A stretch of DNA of 17,385 nucleotides from an uncultured Phycisphaerales bacterium (GTDB taxonomy: Bacteria; Planctomycetota; Phycisphaerae; Sedimentisphaerales; Anaerobacaceae), in contig CALEZT010000169.1 in assembly GCA_937927975.1 (NCBI GenBank), positions 1-17,385 on the forward strand, written 5' to 3'. The notes beneath the pieces were generated by a model. The model searched no databases. It had not been told where the DNA came from and was given only the letters and a program-made list of their open reading frames with translations. Made by a program: the position numbers and the translations under genes. This document shows, in pieces, positions 15,425-17,385 of the stretch. The stretch's first letter is position 1, and every line of letters starts with the position of its first letter.

Positions 15425-16297
15425 ATGAAGAAACTCGATATCGAACAAGTGCGACCGCTGATCCGCATGGCCATGGAGGAGGATCTGGGCAGCGGCGACG
15501 TCACCACGAACCTGTTGTTCAAGGACGGCCAGAAGGCCGAGGCCCGGATCGTCTCCCGCGAGGAGATCGTCGTCGCAGGCCTGCCTGTTCTCGAAGAGAT
15601 CCTGCGGCAGTACGATGAGCGGCTAAAGATGACCGCACACTTCCGCGACGGCCAGTCCGCCCACGTGGGCAACCGCCTGGCCACGATCCGCGGTCCCCTG
15701 CGGTCCATGCTCAGCGTCGAACGCGTCATGCTCAACTTTCTCCAGCGGCTCAGCGGCATCGCGACGACCACGAGCCGCTATGTCCGCGCGGTCAAGGGCA
15801 CGAAGGCCAAGATCTACGACACGCGAAAGACCCTCCCCGGCTGGCGGCTGCTCGAAAAATACGCGGTTCGCTGCGGCGGCGGCCACAATCACCGTATGGG
15901 CCTCTACGACGGCGTCCTGATCAAGGACAACCACATGGCCGAGCTGGGCAGGAACTTCCCCACCCGGATTCGGCGGCTCGTCGAGGAAGCCAGGAAGGTC
16001 AAGGGCCTCCAGTTCATCGCGGTCGAAGTGGACCACGTGGACAATCAGTTGAATCACGTGCTCAAGATCGCCGGCATCGACATCGTCCTGCTGGACAACA
16101 TGGGCCAGTGGCAGCTCAAGCACGCGGTTGGAATGCGGGACCAGATGTGCGGCAAGGGCAAAGGCCCCCTGCTGGAGGCCTCCGGCAACATCAATCTCAA
16201 CAACGTCTCCGAGATCGCCCATTGCGGCGTGGATCGAATCGCCATCGGCGCGATCACCCATTCCGCGGCGGCAGTGGATATCGGGCTGGACAGATAG
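15425..16297 (+). CDS. nadC: Nicotinate-nucleotide pyrophosphorylase (quinolinate phosphoribosyltransferase)
   Basis: NadC joins quinolinate and PRPP, with loss of CO2, to give nicotinate mononucleotide in de novo NAD synthesis. The 290-residue length is typical. Conserved parts are all present: EEDLGSGDVTTN (18-29), GPLRSMLSVERVMLNFLQRL SG (90-111), the phosphate and quinolinate site TRKTLPG (133-139) and GGHNHR (152-157), KDNH (167-170), EVD (201-203), LLDN (222-225), EASGN (251-255) and GVDRIAIGAITHS (268-280). The open frame runs further upstream, but those codons lie in the CACAGAG repeat, so the ATG at 15425 is chosen; its ribosome site is weak. nadA and nadB are not in the window. birA follows on the same strand, a common neighbour of nadC. 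Confidence 0.95.
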   Translation: MKKLDIEQVRPLIRMAMEEDLGSGDVTTNLLFKDGQKAEARIVSREEIVVAGLPVLEEILRQYDERLKMTAHFRDGQSAHVGNRLATIRGPLRSMLSVERVMLNFLQRLSGIATTTSRYVRAVKGTKAKIYDTRKTLPGWRLLEKYAVRCGGGHNHRMGLYDGVLIKDNHMAELGRNFPTRIRRLVEEARKVKGLQFIAVEVDHVDNQLNHVLKIAGIDIVLLDNMGQWQLKHAVGMRDQMCGKGKGPLLEASGNINLNNVSEIAHCGVDRIAIGAITHSAAAVDIGLDR

Positions 16298-16310
16298 GCT
16301 TTCAAGAAGA

Positions 16311-16461
16311 CTCGAAATCCGAAGCACGAAATCCGAAACAAGCTCGAATGACAGAAACCTCAATGTTCAAAACGGCTCATCCGAGGGGCGGCAGCGTTTC
16401 GGTCATTGGAGTTTTGGTCCTTTGGATTTGTTTCGGATTTCGAGATTCGAGTTTCGGATTT
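16311..16461. repeat. Inverted repeat rich in CGAAATCCGAA motifs
   Basis: CGAAATCCGAAACAA (16327-16341) pairs exactly with TTGTTTCGGATTTCG (16428-16442). Weaker matches extend to both sides, with several direct GAAATCCGAA or TTTCGGATTT units in each arm. It is clearly more AT-rich than the genes around it and fills the nadC-birA gap. The pattern is that of a dispersed intergenic element. Confidence 0.7.
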
Positions 16462-16480
16462 ACTCTCTTGTTCTGTAGCT

Positions 16481-17308
16481 ATGACTGTTGACGATCGCCT
16501 GGACCCGGACCTGATCCGGGCCAACCTCAAGACCAAGCGAATCGGCCGGTCGATCCTGGTGTACGAGCAGACCGCCAGCACCAACGACGTGGCCGCCCAG
16601 TGCGCCCGCGGCGCCGGCAGCGACGGCCTGGTGGTCTTCGCGGAGGAACAGACCGCCGGCCGGGGACGCACGGGCGCTGCGTGGCTGAGCCCCCCTGGCG
16701 AGAGCCTCCTGTTCTCCTTCGTCCTGCTCGACTTCAAAGCGGGCAACGAACTGCTCTCCCTGGCCTGCGCTGTGGGCGTGGCCGAAGCGATCGGCCAGGT
16801 CGGCGGGCACCAGGCCGGGATCAAATGGCCCAACGACGTCATGCTCGACGGCAAGAAGGTCGCAGGCATCCTCGTGGAATCCAGGCTCGTAGCTTGTGAT
16901 GCGAAGCGCCAGCCACGAGCCACAAGCCACGGGTCACGGGGCACGACCGTTGTCGGCATCGGCATCAACTGTCATCAACCCCCCGAGGCGTTTCCCGAGG
17001 AGATCCGGCCTGCCGCGACCAGTCTCGACCTGTTCGGAGGGACGAGATGCCAGCGGGCGACGGTGGCCAAGCGGGTCCTGACGTCGCTGGACCATTGGAT
17101 TCGGGTCGCCGAACGCAACAAGAAGCAGGTCATCGAAACCTGGAGCCGCCTGAGCACGCAACTGAACCGGCGGGTCGCCCTCTCCTACAACGGCAAACGC
17201 TTCACCGGCAACTGCATCGGCGTGGACCCCGAAAACGGCCTGATCCTCCAGCTCGACCGAGGCGGCATCCGCATGTTCGACGCCGCCCACACGCACACCG
17301 TGCGATGA
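16481..17308 (+). CDS. birA: Biotin-[acetyl-CoA-carboxylase] ligase (BirA), catalytic form without HTH
   Basis: BirA activates biotin with ATP and transfers it to the lysine of biotin carboxyl carrier proteins. The 275-residue protein has STND (33-36), the biotinyl-AMP loop GRGRTGAAW (60-68; the second conserved R of GRGRRGR is T here), KWPNDVMLDGKKVAGILVE (115-133), GIGIN (159-163) and a C-terminal SH3-like domain (RVALSYNGKRFTGNCIGV onward). There is no N-terminal helix-turn-helix, so it should not be a biotin repressor. The start at 16481 excludes upstream codons that lie in an intergenic repeat. Residues about 135-154 are an oddity: their DNA (16883-16942) is a palindrome-like element inserted in frame in the loop before the VVGIGIN strand. 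The protein may still work, since this loop varies in length in the family. Confidence 0.92.
   Translation: MTVDDRLDPDLIRANLKTKRIGRSILVYEQTASTNDVAAQCARGAGSDGLVVFAEEQTAGRGRTGAAWLSPPGESLLFSFVLLDFKAGNELLSLACAVGVAEAIGQVGGHQAGIKWPNDVMLDGKKVAGILVESRLVACDAKRQPRATSHGSRGTTVVGIGINCHQPPEAFPEEIRPAATSLDLFGGTRCQRATVAKRVLTSLDHWIRVAERNKKQVIETWSRLSTQLNRRVALSYNGKRFTGNCIGVDPENGLILQLDRGGIRMFDAAHTHTVR
16883..16942 (+). repeat. In-frame palindromic element inside birA
   Basis: GGCTCGTAGCTTGTG (16884-16898) pairs at 12 of 15 positions with CACAAGCCACGGGTC (16921-16935); CCACGAGCC at 16912-16920 repeats the same motif. The 60 bases keep the frame and code for about 20 residues (RLVACDAKRQPRATSHGSRG) where other BirA proteins have a short loop. 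It looks like a dispersed element that landed in a tolerant site, as Rickettsia palindromic elements do. Confidence 0.6.
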
Positions 17309-17339
17309 TATGGATTCGGATCAATTCGTACGCGGGTCT

Positions 17340-17378
17340 TGTCATCCTGAACGCAGCGCAGCGAAGTGAAGGATCTGG
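17340..17378 (+). repeat. Dispersed intergenic repeat after birA
   Basis: TGTCATCCTGAACGCAGCGC followed by AGCGAAGTGAAGGATCTGG matches a motif I recognise as a common intergenic repeat in many environmental bacterial genomes (GTCATCCTGAGCG...GAAGGATCT). It begins about 30 bases after the birA stop and may continue past the window edge. Confidence 0.5.
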
Positions 17379-17385
17379 CTCGCGA

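Overview
The window looks like chromosomal DNA from a GC-rich planctomycete, probably of the Phycisphaerae/Sedimentisphaerales type. This is inferred from content, not from a search. The clues are a Tat-exported Gfo/Idh/MocA protein, GLUG-repeat surface proteins, a secreted DUF1566 protein with a PEP-CTERM-like tail, lipoproteins, and many different dispersed repeats in the gaps between genes.

Layout. 1-1145 is an eroded accessory patch: the C-terminal end of a type ISP restriction-modification enzyme, a DUF3800 gene cut off after about 30 codons at a dispersed repeat, hairpin-rich DNA, and a GFA-family gene without its N-terminal half. 1273-2931 (-) is a HEAT-repeat lipoprotein. 2932-3635 is a non-coding gap with two 90-bp repeat copies and promoters on both sides. 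3636-4535 (+) is a DMT/EamA transporter, convergent with a Tat-dependent oxidoreductase (4636-6111, -). A tRNA-Glu and a 56-aa two-cluster ferredoxin follow, both on the minus strand and 37 bp apart. 7298-9315 (-) is a GLUG-repeat exported protein split between two frames. 9521-10201 (-) is a conserved-looking membrane-anchored protein of unknown function, divergent from an M14-type zinc carboxypeptidase lipoprotein (10386-11180, +). 11714-12499 (-) is the DUF1566 protein.

The right end is housekeeping: uvrB (excision repair), nadC (NAD synthesis) and birA (biotin ligase), all on the plus strand. A different inverted repeat sits in each gap between uvrB, nadC and birA, and another repeat follows birA. 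One palindrome-like element lies in frame inside birA itself.

No new defence or metabolic system is convincingly visible. The most distinctive signals are the repeat biology (a 20-bp element around GGGACTGTCCC in three places, one at the break in DUF3800; a coding palindrome in birA) and several eroded or recombined genes. Promoter calls are by eye against the sigma-70 consensus, and family names rest on motif recognition.
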